A program made the translations under genes and the position numbers. From Chloroflexota bacterium (GTDB lineage: Bacteria > Chloroflexota > Anaerolineae > Aggregatilineales > Phototrophicaceae): a DNA stretch of 36,332 nt. The stretch is taken from NCBI GenBank assembly GCA_011523705.1, contig WTGC01000208.1:1-36332 (forward strand). Direction: 5' to 3'. Shown here one piece after another: positions 7,738 to 16,142 of this stretch (positions are counted from its first letter, which is position 1; every line of letters starts with the position of its first letter). The notes below the pieces were generated by a model. It was not told the origin of the DNA and made no database searches. It worked only from the letters and a program-made list of their open reading frames with translations.

Positions 7738-8727
7738 ATGCCGCAGTACATCGTCAAACGCATACTGCTGATGATTCCGACCCTGGTCGCGCTATCGATT
7801 TTCATCTTCGTGCTCACGCAGCTTCCGCCGGGTTCCTACCTCGATTCGATCGTCACCGAGTTGGAGTCGCAGGGCGAGTCCATCTCGCAAGACCAGATAG
7901 AGAGTCTCAAGGTGCGCTATGGCTTTGACGAGCCGCTGCACGTCCAGTATCTCAAGTGGGTCTCCGGCTGGCTGCGCGGGGATTTCGGCACTTCCTTCAC
8001 CTATTACGGTCAACAGAACCTGGAGGTCATTTCTCATTTCCTCGGCTACACCGTACTGATCGCCTTCAGCACGCAGTTTTTCATTTTGGTCGTCGGCATC
8101 GCCATTGGCATCTTTTCGGCGACGCACCAATACACGCTCGGTGATCATTTCGCGACCTTTGTGGGATTCATCGGGCTGTCGATACCCAACTTCTTGCTGG
8201 CGCTGATTCTGATGTATATCGGTTATTTCGTCTTTGGCATTCCGGCCCTGGGCGGCTTGTTTTCAAATCAATACCTGGATGCGCCCTGGAGCCTGGGCAA
8301 AGCGCTAGATTTGCTGGCGCATCTCTGGATACCGGTTGTCGTGCTCGGGACAGCCGGGACAGCTGGCATCGCCCGCCGAATGCGCGGCAATCTGCTGGAT
8401 GTTCTCAAAATGCAGTACGTGGCGACCGCGCGCGCCAAGGGCTTGCGCGAAGGGGTGGTCGTCCGCAAGCATGCGACGATGAACGCCGTCTCGCCCATTA
8501 TCATGGCGGTCGGCATGCGCTTCCCCGAAATCTTGTCCGGATCCACCATTGTGTCTATCGTGCTTTCGCTGCCCACATTGGGACCGGTGCTATACAAAGC
8601 CTTGACCAATCAAGATATGTATCTGGCGGGGACGATTCTGTTCTTCCAGAGCCTGCTGCTCTTGGTCGGCAACTTGCTCGCTGATATCGCCTTGGTCGCT
8701 GTCGACCCGCGCGTCGAGTTTGAATGA
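7738..8727 (+). CDS. ABC transporter permease, DppB/OppB type
   Basis: This 329-residue membrane protein is the first permease of a peptide-type importer. The N-terminal membrane helix (about 7-29) has the family start QYIVKRILLMIPTL, followed by a periplasmic loop and five more helices. The cytoplasmic EAA loop YVATARAKGLREG is at about residues 221-233 and contacts the ATPase. The protein ends with VDPRVEFE, typical of this family (VDPRxRY). It overlaps the next gene or sits just before it. Together with the next three genes it makes a full importer for the substrate captured by the binding protein at 4816-6732. Confidence 0.94.
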   Translation: MPQYIVKRILLMIPTLVALSIFIFVLTQLPPGSYLDSIVTELESQGESISQDQIESLKVRYGFDEPLHVQYLKWVSGWLRGDFGTSFTYYGQQNLEVISHFLGYTVLIAFSTQFFILVVGIAIGIFSATHQYTLGDHFATFVGFIGLSIPNFLLALILMYIGYFVFGIPALGGLFSNQYLDAPWSLGKALDLLAHLWIPVVVLGTAGTAGIARRMRGNLLDVLKMQYVATARAKGLREGVVVRKHATMNAVSPIIMAVGMRFPEILSGSTIVSIVLSLPTLGPVLYKALTNQDMYLAGTILFFQSLLLLVGNLLADIALVAVDPRVEFE

Positions 8728-8738
8728 GGATTCGCACA

Positions 8739-9857
8739 ATGTCTGTCGCAGCGCTCAAGCCGGCGCGTCTCGCCAAGGATAAACAGCGGGGCTTGTCGCA
8801 ATGGGATCTGATGTACATCAAATTCAGACGGCATCGGCTGGCGATGTTCTCGGGCCTTTTTCTAATATTCGTGTACATCGTCATCTTGTTCGCTGAGTTT
8901 TTCTCACCCTATCCAACGAATGAGAAGTTCGGCAAATTCGTGCATACGCCGCCAATGCCGATCATGTTTTGGGACGAAAATGGCTTGTCGCGTCCCTTCG
9001 TTTACGGCTACAAGCAAGAGCTTGATATCGAAACTTTTCAACGAACATACGTGGCCGATACGACCCAGAAATACTACCTAAACTTCTTCACAAGTGGGTC
9101 GGAGTACAGCCTGCTCGGCCTGGTCACAACCGATATCCATTTCTTCGGCGTGGACGAGCCGGGCTTGATATTCTTATTCGGCACCGATCGTTTCGGTCAG
9201 GATGTCTTCTCGCGCGTGCTCACCGGCGCGCAGGTCACGCTGACGGCCGGCATGCTCAGCGTCGCAATCAGCGTGGTATTGGGCGCGGTGTTGGGGACCT
9301 TGTCCGGTTATTATGGCGGCGTCGTGGACTTGGTCGTCCAACGAATCATTGAATTCTTGAGTTCGATTCCGCGCATTCCCTTGTGGATGACGCTGGCGGC
9401 GGTGATGCCGACCGACTGGTCCTCGGTGCGCATCTATTTCGGCATCATCACCATACTTGCCTTCTTGGGCTGGATGGGAATGGCGCGCGAGGTTCGTGGC
9501 AAGGTGCTCATTTTGCGCAGCATGGATTACGTCATGGCGGCGAAGGCGGGCGGCGCCTCAAGCGCGTACAACATCTTCAAGCACATGCTGCCCAACGCGC
9601 TCAGCCATATTATCGTCGTCGCCACGCTGGCGGTGCCGGTCATGATCATCGTTGAGACCTCCCTGAGTTTCCTCGGCTTTGGCATACAGCCGCCGATGAC
9701 CAGCCTCGGCGCTTTGCTGCGCGAAGCGCAAAATGTGCAATCCGTGGTCAACTTCCCCTGGCTCTTCAGCCCGGCGATCGTCATCATCGTAACCACCCTG
9801 GCTTTTAACTTCCTGGGCGACGGCTTGCGCGACGCCGCCGACCCCTACTCGCAGTGA
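8739..9857 (+). CDS. ABC transporter permease, DppC/OppC type
   Basis: This is the second permease of the peptide-type importer, 372 residues from ATG 8739, which has GAGGA (8726-8730) 8 bases upstream. An ATG at 8724 overlapping the previous stop is possible. An N-terminal OppC_N helix (about 33-54, FSGLFLIFVYIVILFAEFF) is followed by a long extracytoplasmic insert of about 100 residues before the FGTDRFGQDVFSRVL motif. The transmembrane domain has an EAA loop MDYVMAAKAGGAS (about 261-273) and ends in GDGLRDAADPYSQ, a very typical tail. The insert makes it longer than the usual 280-310 residues; similar long forms exist in family 5 sugar-associated systems, from memory. Confidence 0.94.
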   Translation: MSVAALKPARLAKDKQRGLSQWDLMYIKFRRHRLAMFSGLFLIFVYIVILFAEFFSPYPTNEKFGKFVHTPPMPIMFWDENGLSRPFVYGYKQELDIETFQRTYVADTTQKYYLNFFTSGSEYSLLGLVTTDIHFFGVDEPGLIFLFGTDRFGQDVFSRVLTGAQVTLTAGMLSVAISVVLGAVLGTLSGYYGGVVDLVVQRIIEFLSSIPRIPLWMTLAAVMPTDWSSVRIYFGIITILAFLGWMGMAREVRGKVLILRSMDYVMAAKAGGASSAYNIFKHMLPNALSHIIVVATLAVPVMIIVETSLSFLGFGIQPPMTSLGALLREAQNVQSVVNFPWLFSPAIVIIVTTLAFNFLGDGLRDAADPYSQ

Positions 9858-10016
9858 TAAAGGCTGCAAGCAACTCTAATAGAGCAATGTCAATGAAAGT
9901 CGTATGAGAGAAATTGACAAGATAATGGATTATTTGTACGGGCAAGCCAGTGGCTCGTCCTCTCATGCAATTTTTCTCCAAGCAGTTTTCATACGTCTGA
10001 CTAGGCACTACTCAGT

Positions 10017-11036
10017 ATGACCGAGCAGCAAGATACCCTCCTGCGCGTGCGCGATCTGAAGACGCAATTTCGCACCGAGCAAGGTACGATCCGCGCCGTC
10101 GATGGAATTGACTTCGATATTAAACGGGGCGAGACATTTGGCATCGTGGGAGAGAGCGGCTGCGGCAAGAGCGTAACCGCCTACTCAATCATGCAACTGA
10201 TCGAACGGCCGCAGGGTGATATTGTCGGCGGCACGATTGAGTATATGAGCGAAGGCGGCCGCCCAATCGATATCGCAACGCTGGACCCGAATGGTCCGGA
10301 CATGCGTAATCTGCGCGGCAACGAGATCGGCATGATTTTCCAAGAACCAATGACCTCGCTCAATCCAATCTATACCATCGGCAATCAGATCATTGAAGCG
10401 ATCGTGCTGCATCAGCGCGTGAGCAAAATGGAGGCGCGCAAACGGGCGATTGAATTGCTCGATCGCGTGGGCTTGTCCGACCCGCACAGCCAGATCGACG
10501 ATTATCCGCACCAGTTGTCAGGCGGCATGCGGCAGCGGGTGATGATTGCCATGGCGCTGTCTTGCAATCCGAGGCTACTCATCGCGGATGAACCAACCAC
10601 GGCGCTGGATGTGACGGTTGAAGCGCAGATTCTCGATCTCATGCGCGACCTGCAAAATGAATTCGCCATGTCCATCATGTTGATTACCCATAATCTCGGC
10701 GTCGTCGCCGAAATGTGCGATCGCGTGATGGTGATGTATTTGGGCAAGGTCGTCGAGGAAGGCAGCGCCGTCGACATTTTCTACAATCCGCGCCATCCCT
10801 ACACGCACGGCTTGCTGGAATCGATACCGCAGATCGGTCTCAGCGCCCGACTGACGCCAATCGAGGGGGCGGTGCCCATGATGCAGGATATCCCGCCGGG
10901 CTGCTATTTTGCGCCGCGCTGCCCTCATGTCATGGCGGTATGCCAAGAAGATCCGCCGATGTTCTTCCCGGCGGATACGCAGCGCGCGAAATGCTGGCTT
11001 TATTCGGATGAGGCGCTGCCGCAGCATGTCGAGTGA
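10017..11036 (+). CDS. ABC transporter ATP-binding protein, DppD/OppD type
   Basis: A 339-residue ATPase with Walker A GESGCGKS (45-52), signature LSGGMRQRV (about 165), Walker [13 protein letters not shown], and the C-terminal oligopeptide-transport extension ([14 protein letters not shown], then [14 protein letters not shown]). It hydrolyses ATP to drive the permease pair upstream. A 159-base gap containing an A/T-rich stretch separates it from the permease gene. That gap has a TTGACA at 9914-9919 but no well-spaced -10. The next ATPase gene overlaps it by 11 bases. Peptide-type importers use two different ATPases, and both are here. Confidence 0.95.
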   Translation: MTEQQDTLLRVRDLKTQFRTEQGTIRAVDGIDFDIKRGETFGIVGESGCGKSVTAYSIMQLIERPQGDIVGGTIEYMSEGGRPIDIATLDPNGPDMRNLRGNEIGMIFQEPMTSLNPIYTIGNQIIEAIVLHQRVSKMEARKRAIELLDRVGLSDPHSQIDDYPHQLSGGMRQRVMIAMALSCNPRLLIADEPTTALDVTVEAQILDLMRDLQNEFAMSIMLITHNLGVVAEMCDRVMVMYLGKVVEEGSAVDIFYNPRHPYTHGLLESIPQIGLSARLTPIEGAVPMMQDIPPGCYFAPRCPHVMAVCQEDPPMFFPADTQRAKCWLYSDEALPQHVE

Positions 11037-12114
11037 AACCGTTCTTCAAGTCAAGGAATTGAAGAAGTATTTTCCAATACGGAAAGGCATACTCAAGCGC
11101 ACGATTGGCTGGATCCGCGCGGTCGATGATGTCAGCTTCGCCATGTCGGCCGGGCAGACCCTGGGTTTGGTCGGCGAAAGCGGCTGTGGCAAGACCACCA
11201 CCGGGCGCTGCATTCTGCGGCTCTACGAACCGAGCGCGGGCTCGATTCTCTATCGACTGGATGACCAACTCCAGGACATTGTTGGATTCAATCATGCGGA
11301 GATGAAACGCGTTCGGCAGAAGATGCAGATCATCTTTCAAGACCCGTTCTCGTCGCTTGACCCGCGAATGACGGTGCATGACATCATCGCCGAGCCGCTG
11401 CGCATCAACCGCATCGGCACCCGGGCGCAACAGAGCGAACGGGTGGAAGAACTGCTGGATCTGGTAGGACTGAATACGGCGCAGATGAATCGCTATCCCC
11501 ACGAGTTCAGCGGCGGGCAGCGGCAGCGCATCGGCATCGCTCGCGCGCTGGCATTGAATCCGGAAGTGATCGTCTGCGACGAGCCGGTCTCGGCTTTGGA
11601 TGTATCGGTACAGGCGCAGGTGCTGAATTTGCTGATGGATTTGCAGGAGCGGCTCAACCTGACCTATCTCTTTATCGCTCATGACCTGAGCGTGGTGGAG
11701 TATATCAGCGAGCGCGTGGTCGTCATGTACTTGGGCAAGATCGTGGAAATTGCCGATGCGACTGATCTTTACGAGTCGCCGCGCCACCCTTACACCGAAG
11801 CGCTCCTTGGCGCCATTCCCATTCCCGACCCGCTGGCGAAACGGACCCGGAAACCATTGACTGGGACCGTTCCCAGCGCCGCCAACCCGCCAAGCGGCTG
11901 CAATTTCCGTACGCGCTGCGCCTACGCGCAAGATATTTGCGCCCACGAAGAGCCGCCTCTCGCGCTACTAGAGGGCGATCGTTTCGTCGCCTGCCACTTC
12001 GCGGATGAGCTTGAGTTGACCGGATTCTCCCGCGGCGGCACGGCGCGTCTTCCCATTCATTCATCGCTGCCAAAGTCGAGCGCTGCTTCCGCGACCGAGG
12101 GTCGCCCCCGGTGA
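11026..12114 (+). CDS. ABC transporter ATP-binding protein, DppF/OppF type
   Basis: This is the partner ATPase, 362 residues from ATG 11026. Evidence is Walker [12 protein letters not shown] (about 50-60), signature [15 protein letters not shown], Walker [13 protein letters not shown], and the C-terminal oligopeptide extension with [10 protein letters not shown] and the Cys-containing [14 protein letters not shown] segment. Longer frames upstream run through the previous gene and are not homologous. A tail of about 35 residues after the conserved domain (from ELTGFSRG) is Ser/Ala/Arg-rich and may be a poorly conserved extension. It overlaps the next gene by 4 bases (GTGA), so a metabolic enzyme is translationally coupled to the transporter. 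Confidence 0.95.
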   Translation: MSSETVLQVKELKKYFPIRKGILKRTIGWIRAVDDVSFAMSAGQTLGLVGESGCGKTTTGRCILRLYEPSAGSILYRLDDQLQDIVGFNHAEMKRVRQKMQIIFQDPFSSLDPRMTVHDIIAEPLRINRIGTRAQQSERVEELLDLVGLNTAQMNRYPHEFSGGQRQRIGIARALALNPEVIVCDEPVSALDVSVQAQVLNLLMDLQERLNLTYLFIAHDLSVVEYISERVVVMYLGKIVEIADATDLYESPRHPYTEALLGAIPIPDPLAKRTRKPLTGTVPSAANPPSGCNFRTRCAYAQDICAHEEPPLALLEGDRFVACHFADELELTGFSRGGTARLPIHSSLPKSSAASATEGRPR

Positions 12115-13193
12115 CACAATCGGATTGCGATCAACGGTTGCGGGTAGAAGCGGCTTATCCATTCGTGCAGCGCATCTTCGTCGCGGCCGGGCTGCCCAAA
12201 GCGGACGCCGCCGTCGTGGCCGACAATCTGCTGCAAGCCGATCTGCGCGGGCACAGTTCGCATGGCATCTCGCGCGTCAGGGTGTATTGCAATCGCATTC
12301 GCGACGGATTCGTAGCCACTGCGCCAGCGATCAAGGTTATCAATGAAACGCCGGCCGCCTTCCATCTTGACGGCGGGCACGGCATGGGCGCGGTGGTCGC
12401 GGACAGAGCCATGCGCATGTGCATGGAAAAGGCGCGGACCAGCGGCATCGCCATGTGCTCGGTGCGAGCCGGCACGCACTTTGGCATCGCCTCGTATTAC
12501 ACGATGCAAGCAGCGGCAGAAGACATGATCGGTTACGCTTGTTCGAACGCGCCGGCCACGATGGCGCCCTGGGGCGGCATCACACCTATGCTAGGTACGA
12601 ACCCCTTCAGCATGTCCGTACCCGCTGGCAAGCATTGCCCGCTTGTATTCGACAGCGCCAGCAGCATCGTCGCGCGCGGCAAAATTAATCTCGCCGAGAT
12701 TGAAGACCGCCCGATTCCGCTGGGCTGGGCGATCGACCAGCTGGGCCACCCCACCACTGATGCGACCGAGGCACTGAAGGGCTCGGTACTGCCCTTCGGC
12801 GAACACAAAGGCTACGGAATTGCCCTGATGATCGACATCCTCAGTGGCATTCTCAGCGGCGCCGGCTATGGATCTCATCTCGGTCCCCTGTGGAACAACG
12901 CGGAGAGCTATCAAAATCTGGGCTTTTTCCTGCTGGCGATCGACATTGCGTCGTTTCGAGCCATTGAGGAATTCAAAAGCCAGATCGACCAAATGATCGA
13001 CGAAATAAAGGCGAGCAAGCCCGCGCCGCAGGTTGACGAGATTCTGGTTCCAGGAGAAATAGAATTTCGCAACGAGGAATACAATCGCAAACACGGCATT
13101 GCAGTTGGCTCAGGCGTCCTGCATGATCTGGAATCGCTCCGGCGCGAATTTGATTTGGATACGGATCTCGCGGCGCTTTTGCATTCCGCCTGA
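12111..13193 (+). CDS. LDH2/MDH2-family 2-keto acid oxidoreductase
   Basis: This 360-residue protein is in the Ldh_2 family of NAD(P)-dependent dehydrogenases (malate, L-sulfolactate, ureidoglycolate, 2,3-diketo-L-gulonate types), which is unrelated to classical Rossmann LDHs. Diagnostic segments are ADLRGHSSHGISRV (43-56) with the conserved SHG histidine, APWGG...LGTNPFS in the cofactor region, and GEHKGYGIALMIDILSG near residues 230-245. Length is normal. GTG at 12111 overlaps the ATPase stop. Interposed between transporter ATPase and aldolase genes, it probably reduces or oxidises a 2-keto acid produced from the imported compound. The exact substrate is not readable. Confidence 0.92.
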   Translation: MTQSDCDQRLRVEAAYPFVQRIFVAAGLPKADAAVVADNLLQADLRGHSSHGISRVRVYCNRIRDGFVATAPAIKVINETPAAFHLDGGHGMGAVVADRAMRMCMEKARTSGIAMCSVRAGTHFGIASYYTMQAAAEDMIGYACSNAPATMAPWGGITPMLGTNPFSMSVPAGKHCPLVFDSASSIVARGKINLAEIEDRPIPLGWAIDQLGHPTTDATEALKGSVLPFGEHKGYGIALMIDILSGILSGAGYGSHLGPLWNNAESYQNLGFFLLAIDIASFRAIEEFKSQIDQMIDEIKASKPAPQVDEILVPGEIEFRNEEYNRKHGIAVGSGVLHDLESLRREFDLDTDLAALLHSA

Positions 13194-13229
13194 TGTTCGT
13201 ATCCATCTGCCAATGAGATTAGGAAAATC

Positions 13230-14012
13230 ATGACCATCATTCCGTCCAATCGCATGAAATCTCTGCTGCGCGCGGGAAAGTCGGTGGCCGGCACGATGCT
13301 GGTGGAATTCCGGCAGCCATCGGTCATGCAGATACTGAAAAACGCCGGTTACGACTTCGCCACAATCGACATGGAGCATGGCGTCTTCGACTATGAATCG
13401 GTCGCGGATCTCAGCCGGTTTGGTCGCCATATCGGCATCACGCCCTTGGTTCGCGTGCCGGACAAGCAGTATCCCTATATCGCGCGCGCTTTGGATGTCG
13501 GCGCGCAAGGCATAATGGCGCCACGGCTGCGCTCCGCAAAGGAAGTTCGTGACGTCGTCAACATCATTAAGTATCCGCCGCTGGGCGCGCGCGGCTGCTC
13601 ATTTGGCAGAGGACACACTGATTTTCATGGGGGCTCGCTGCCTGAGAATATGCGGACGGCAAATACAGAAACGCTGCTGATCGTTCAAGTCGAAACGCGC
13701 GGCGCGATCGACGAAATTGAAGAAATCGCTTCGATTGCGGGGGTGGATGTCTTGCTCATTGGTCCAACAGACCTGTCGATAGATCTGGGGGTGGCTGGTC
13801 AGTTGGACGCGCCGCCGCTGATGGAGGCGATCAACAAGACTTTGGCAGTCTGCGAGAAACACGGCGTCGCGCCGGGCATCCAGATCACGAGTCTGGACTG
13901 GCTCATCTACTGGGCGGAGCGAGGAATGCGTGTGCTTAGCTCGTTTTCGGAGGTGGCGCTGTTGCAGCGAGGCGGCATTTCCGTCACCAAGGAGCTCGCG
14001 CGATTCCGTTAA
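13230..14012 (+). CDS. HpcH/HpaI-family class II aldolase
   Basis: This 260-residue TIM-barrel protein matches the HpcH/HpaI aldolase family, which makes or cleaves 4-hydroxy-2-keto acids to pyruvate and an aldehyde with a divalent metal. The expected residues are present: catalytic H50 in TIDMEHG, substrate R75 in LVRVPD, metal ligands E155 (QVETRGAIDEIE) and D181 (GPTDLS). GAQGIMAPRLRSAKE is also typical. The start at 13230 follows TAGGA. It ends the transporter operon, where it could cleave a 2-keto-3-deoxy sugar acid. With the LDH2 and RraA-like proteins it forms a plausible sugar-acid lower pathway. Confidence 0.93.
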   Translation: MTIIPSNRMKSLLRAGKSVAGTMLVEFRQPSVMQILKNAGYDFATIDMEHGVFDYESVADLSRFGRHIGITPLVRVPDKQYPYIARALDVGAQGIMAPRLRSAKEVRDVVNIIKYPPLGARGCSFGRGHTDFHGGSLPENMRTANTETLLIVQVETRGAIDEIEEIASIAGVDVLLIGPTDLSIDLGVAGQLDAPPLMEAINKTLAVCEKHGVAPGIQITSLDWLIYWAERGMRVLSSFSEVALLQRGGISVTKELARFR

Positions 14013-14181
14013 CCGGCCTTACCGGGGCGAATTGGTCAAATTCATAACACGGCAAGTCGAAATCGAATCTCGGCGTGGCGCGCCTCAGACCTTGGCGTTT
14101 CATGACACAGGCCGTCCGGCCGACGAGCATCCTTGAGCCGGCCTACCTCCTACTAATCATCGGAAAAAAATTGAATAGCTG

Positions 14182-14190
14182 TGATAGTAT
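14182..14190 (+). promoter_or_regulatory. Possible extended -10 promoter
   Basis: TG (14182-14183), one base, then TAGTAT (14185-14190) forms an extended -10 element with four of six consensus bases. No -35 is seen at normal spacing. The predicted start near 14197 lies about 36 bases before the acyltransferase gene, in the 220-base gap after the aldolase operon. Confidence 0.3.
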
Positions 14191-14232
14191 AGCAACTGGA
14201 TAACCACCCGATATCCGCCTGCAGAGAAGTCA

Positions 14233-15147
14233 ATGCCGGATGAAATTGGAACGCGCTCGTTGATAATTCGCTTCCTGCATTTGTACCGCGCCATGTCGAC
14301 ATCGATTGTGGAGGCATTCTGCTTCCGCCAGCCCGTCATCGTTGCCGCGCTGCACCTCATCTGCGCGCCCTTTGTGCTTGAACTTACGCGCCTGGGCCTG
14401 AAGATGGAAAGCATGATAGCGAGCGATGGCGACCTAAAAGGGGCGAGCGAGTGGCTGGTCGAGATCGGGTCCAAGGACATCTACGTCCATGGCGCGCACC
14501 ACGTGCCGCTGACGGGACCGGTGCTCTTCGTGGGCAACCATGCAGGCTTGGGAGACGCCCATGCGCTGATGTCGGCGTCGCCGCGGCGGGATACGCATTT
14601 CCTGGCGAGTGACTTTGGCATTTTGCCAGGCTTGCGCGCGATGCGGCGTCACGTCATTGTCGTGGACCAAAGCCAGCCGGTCGCGTCGTTTCGCGCCTGT
14701 CTGCGACATCTGCGAGCGGGCAAGTCACTGCTCCTTTATCCGCGCGGTGAAATTGAAGCCGATCCGGGACTGCACTTGGAAGCGGCATTGGACACCTTGT
14801 CGCAGTGGTCGCGCAGCATCGAACACCTGGCGCGCCACGTGCCCGATATGGCGATTGTGCCTTTTGCCGTCGGCGGCGTGCTCTCGCGGCGCGCCCTGCG
14901 GAACCCGATCGTCCGACAATACCAGAACAGCGGCAAACGACGCTTTCTGGCGGCGACCTTCCAAATGATGTTCCCGATTTACCGCGACCCGGTAATCAGT
15001 CTTCGTTTCGGGAGCGCGCTAAGCGGCGAATGGGCAAAACGGGACCTGGTCCTGGCGCAGATGAATACCCTGCTTCGCCATGTCAATGCTGAGCAGCAAG
15101 AGCTGAATCGCAGTGCCGCAAATCCTGTCTTCTCTCACCGATTTTAG
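14233..15147 (+). CDS. PlsC-like lysophospholipid/glycerol acyltransferase family protein
   Basis: A 304-residue protein of the PlsC-type acyltransferase superfamily. Block I is GNHAGLGDAHAL, with the N102-H103...D108 catalytic His/Asp pair (HxxxxD). Block III is YPRGE (169-173), a variant of the usual FPEGTR. A hydrophobic stretch at about 35-50 (VIVAALHLICAPFVLEL) may bind the membrane. A purine-rich GAGAAG precedes the ATG. It lies directly upstream of a Wzm/Wzt-type exporter, so it may acylate a lipid or a surface glycan precursor. The altered block III and extra C-terminal region suggest it is not a standard 1-acylglycerol-3-phosphate acyltransferase. It has no close functional assignment. 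Confidence 0.8.
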   Translation: MPDEIGTRSLIIRFLHLYRAMSTSIVEAFCFRQPVIVAALHLICAPFVLELTRLGLKMESMIASDGDLKGASEWLVEIGSKDIYVHGAHHVPLTGPVLFVGNHAGLGDAHALMSASPRRDTHFLASDFGILPGLRAMRRHVIVVDQSQPVASFRACLRHLRAGKSLLLYPRGEIEADPGLHLEAALDTLSQWSRSIEHLARHVPDMAIVPFAVGGVLSRRALRNPIVRQYQNSGKRRFLAATFQMMFPIYRDPVISLRFGSALSGEWAKRDLVLAQMNTLLRHVNAEQQELNRSAANPVFSHRF

Positions 15148-15149
15148 TC

Positions 15150-15177
15150 TTTCCAATTATCCGTTTCGCGCGATAAT
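15150..15177 (+). promoter_or_regulatory. Sigma70-like promoter before Wzm-type gene
   Basis: TTTCCA (15150-15155, four of six) and GATAAT (15172-15177, five of six) are 16 bases apart. The predicted start near 15184 is about 30 bases before ATG 15216. The -10 lies inside the right arm of a perfect dyad (15154-15179). Confidence 0.4.
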
Positions 15178-15179
15178 TG
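15154..15179. promoter_or_regulatory. Perfect 8-bp dyad overlapping promoter (possible operator)
   Basis: CAATTATC (15154-15161) and GATAATTG (15172-15179) are exact inverted repeats separated by 10 bases. The A/T-rich arms are 18 bases centre to centre, close to two helical turns, which suits a dimeric repressor. The dyad covers the promoter spacer and -10. It starts 7 bases after the acyltransferase stop, so a weak terminator role is the alternative, though there is no T-run. Confidence 0.4.
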
Positions 15180-15215
15180 CCGGACAGCTTGGACGGGCAG
15201 AATGACCAAAATGCC

Positions 15216-16022
15216 ATGAGCCAGTGGTCGAACAACAATCCAACACAGAGCAACCAGCACAGGTGGCGGAGCTACTGGAACCTGCTTATCTCGTTGGTCA
15301 GCCGGGATATACGGGCGCGCTATCGGCGCACCTTGCTGGGTCCGCTCTGGGCGATTATTCCGGCAATTCTGTACACAGTGATTTTGAGCTTTCTGAGTGG
15401 TTTGGTGGGCGCGAGCAGCGAAGGCGCGCCGCGCTTGGCTTTTGTGATGGCCGCAACCATCCCCTGGACTTTTTTCCAGAGTTCAGTGGTGCGCATTCCC
15501 CATGGCCTACTGGCGAACGGCACGATTCTGCGCAAAATGGCGATGCCGCGCCAAATCTTCCCCTTCGTCGTGCTATTGACGACGACCTTCGATTTTCTCA
15601 TGTCAGGCATTGTTCTCATTGTGGCGCTGCAGATCATGCGCATTCCAATCACCTGGGCTTGGCTGTGGCTGCCGCTGCTCGCTCTGATGGCTGGCGCCTT
15701 GGCATGGTCGGTGGGGATAGGCTTGTCGGCCTTCACCATCTATCGGCGCGATGTCTTGCATGGCATTCAATACATCATGCAAGTCTGGCTTTTCCTGACG
15801 CCGGTCATGTATTCTTCGCAAGAGTTGGTCGACAATTGGCCGCTCATTCACGCGCTCAATCCCGCGGTTGGAATCATTGACGGATTTCGCAAGGTATTGG
15901 TATTTGGTCAGGCGCCAGATATCAACAGTCTGCTTTTCAGCGCGATCGTGACTTGCCTCGTGTTGGCGATAACTTTGCCGTTTTTCCATATTATGTCCCG
16001 CTATTTTGCCGATGTACTCTAG
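15216..16022 (+). CDS. Wzm/TagG-type polysaccharide ABC exporter permease
   Basis: This 268-residue ABC-2 type membrane protein matches polysaccharide or teichoic-acid exporter permeases. An amphipathic N-terminal segment (YWNLLISLVSRDIRARYRRT) leads into GPLWAIIPAILYTVILSFL and about six predicted helices. The conserved late motif is FLTPVMYSSQELVDNWPLIHALNP. ATG 15216 is preferred over a TTG at 15177, because that TTG lies in the right arm of the dyad and has no ribosome site. The partner ATPase gene follows after 120 bases. The pair exports a lipid-linked glycan across the cytoplasmic membrane. Confidence 0.9.
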   Translation: MSQWSNNNPTQSNQHRWRSYWNLLISLVSRDIRARYRRTLLGPLWAIIPAILYTVILSFLSGLVGASSEGAPRLAFVMAATIPWTFFQSSVVRIPHGLLANGTILRKMAMPRQIFPFVVLLTTTFDFLMSGIVLIVALQIMRIPITWAWLWLPLLALMAGALAWSVGIGLSAFTIYRRDVLHGIQYIMQVWLFLTPVMYSSQELVDNWPLIHALNPAVGIIDGFRKVLVFGQAPDINSLLFSAIVTCLVLAITLPFFHIMSRYFADVL

Positions 16023-16142
16023 GAACGACTGGATTCGAGGGAGTCTCAAAAACCGATGGATGCATCTCTGTTCCAGGCAAACCGACGCCCTGATGTATCG
16101 CCCCGACAAGACTCCTTAATGAAAAGAATTTGAGGATCGTCT

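Noticed and set aside
9914..9942. TTGACA as a possible internal promoter before the first ATPase gene
   Set aside because: No acceptable -10 is found 15 to 18 bases downstream (TACGGG at 17), and the nearby GATAAT lacks a -35.
10930..11946. Minus-strand open frame opposite the second peptide-type ATPase
   Set aside because: The sense strand has complete Walker and signature motifs; the antisense reading is low in family features.
16038..16120. Long-range GGAGTCT/AGACTCC complementarity between the two exporter genes
   Set aside because: The arms are about 70 bases apart with only 7 pairs, which is expected by chance over this distance.
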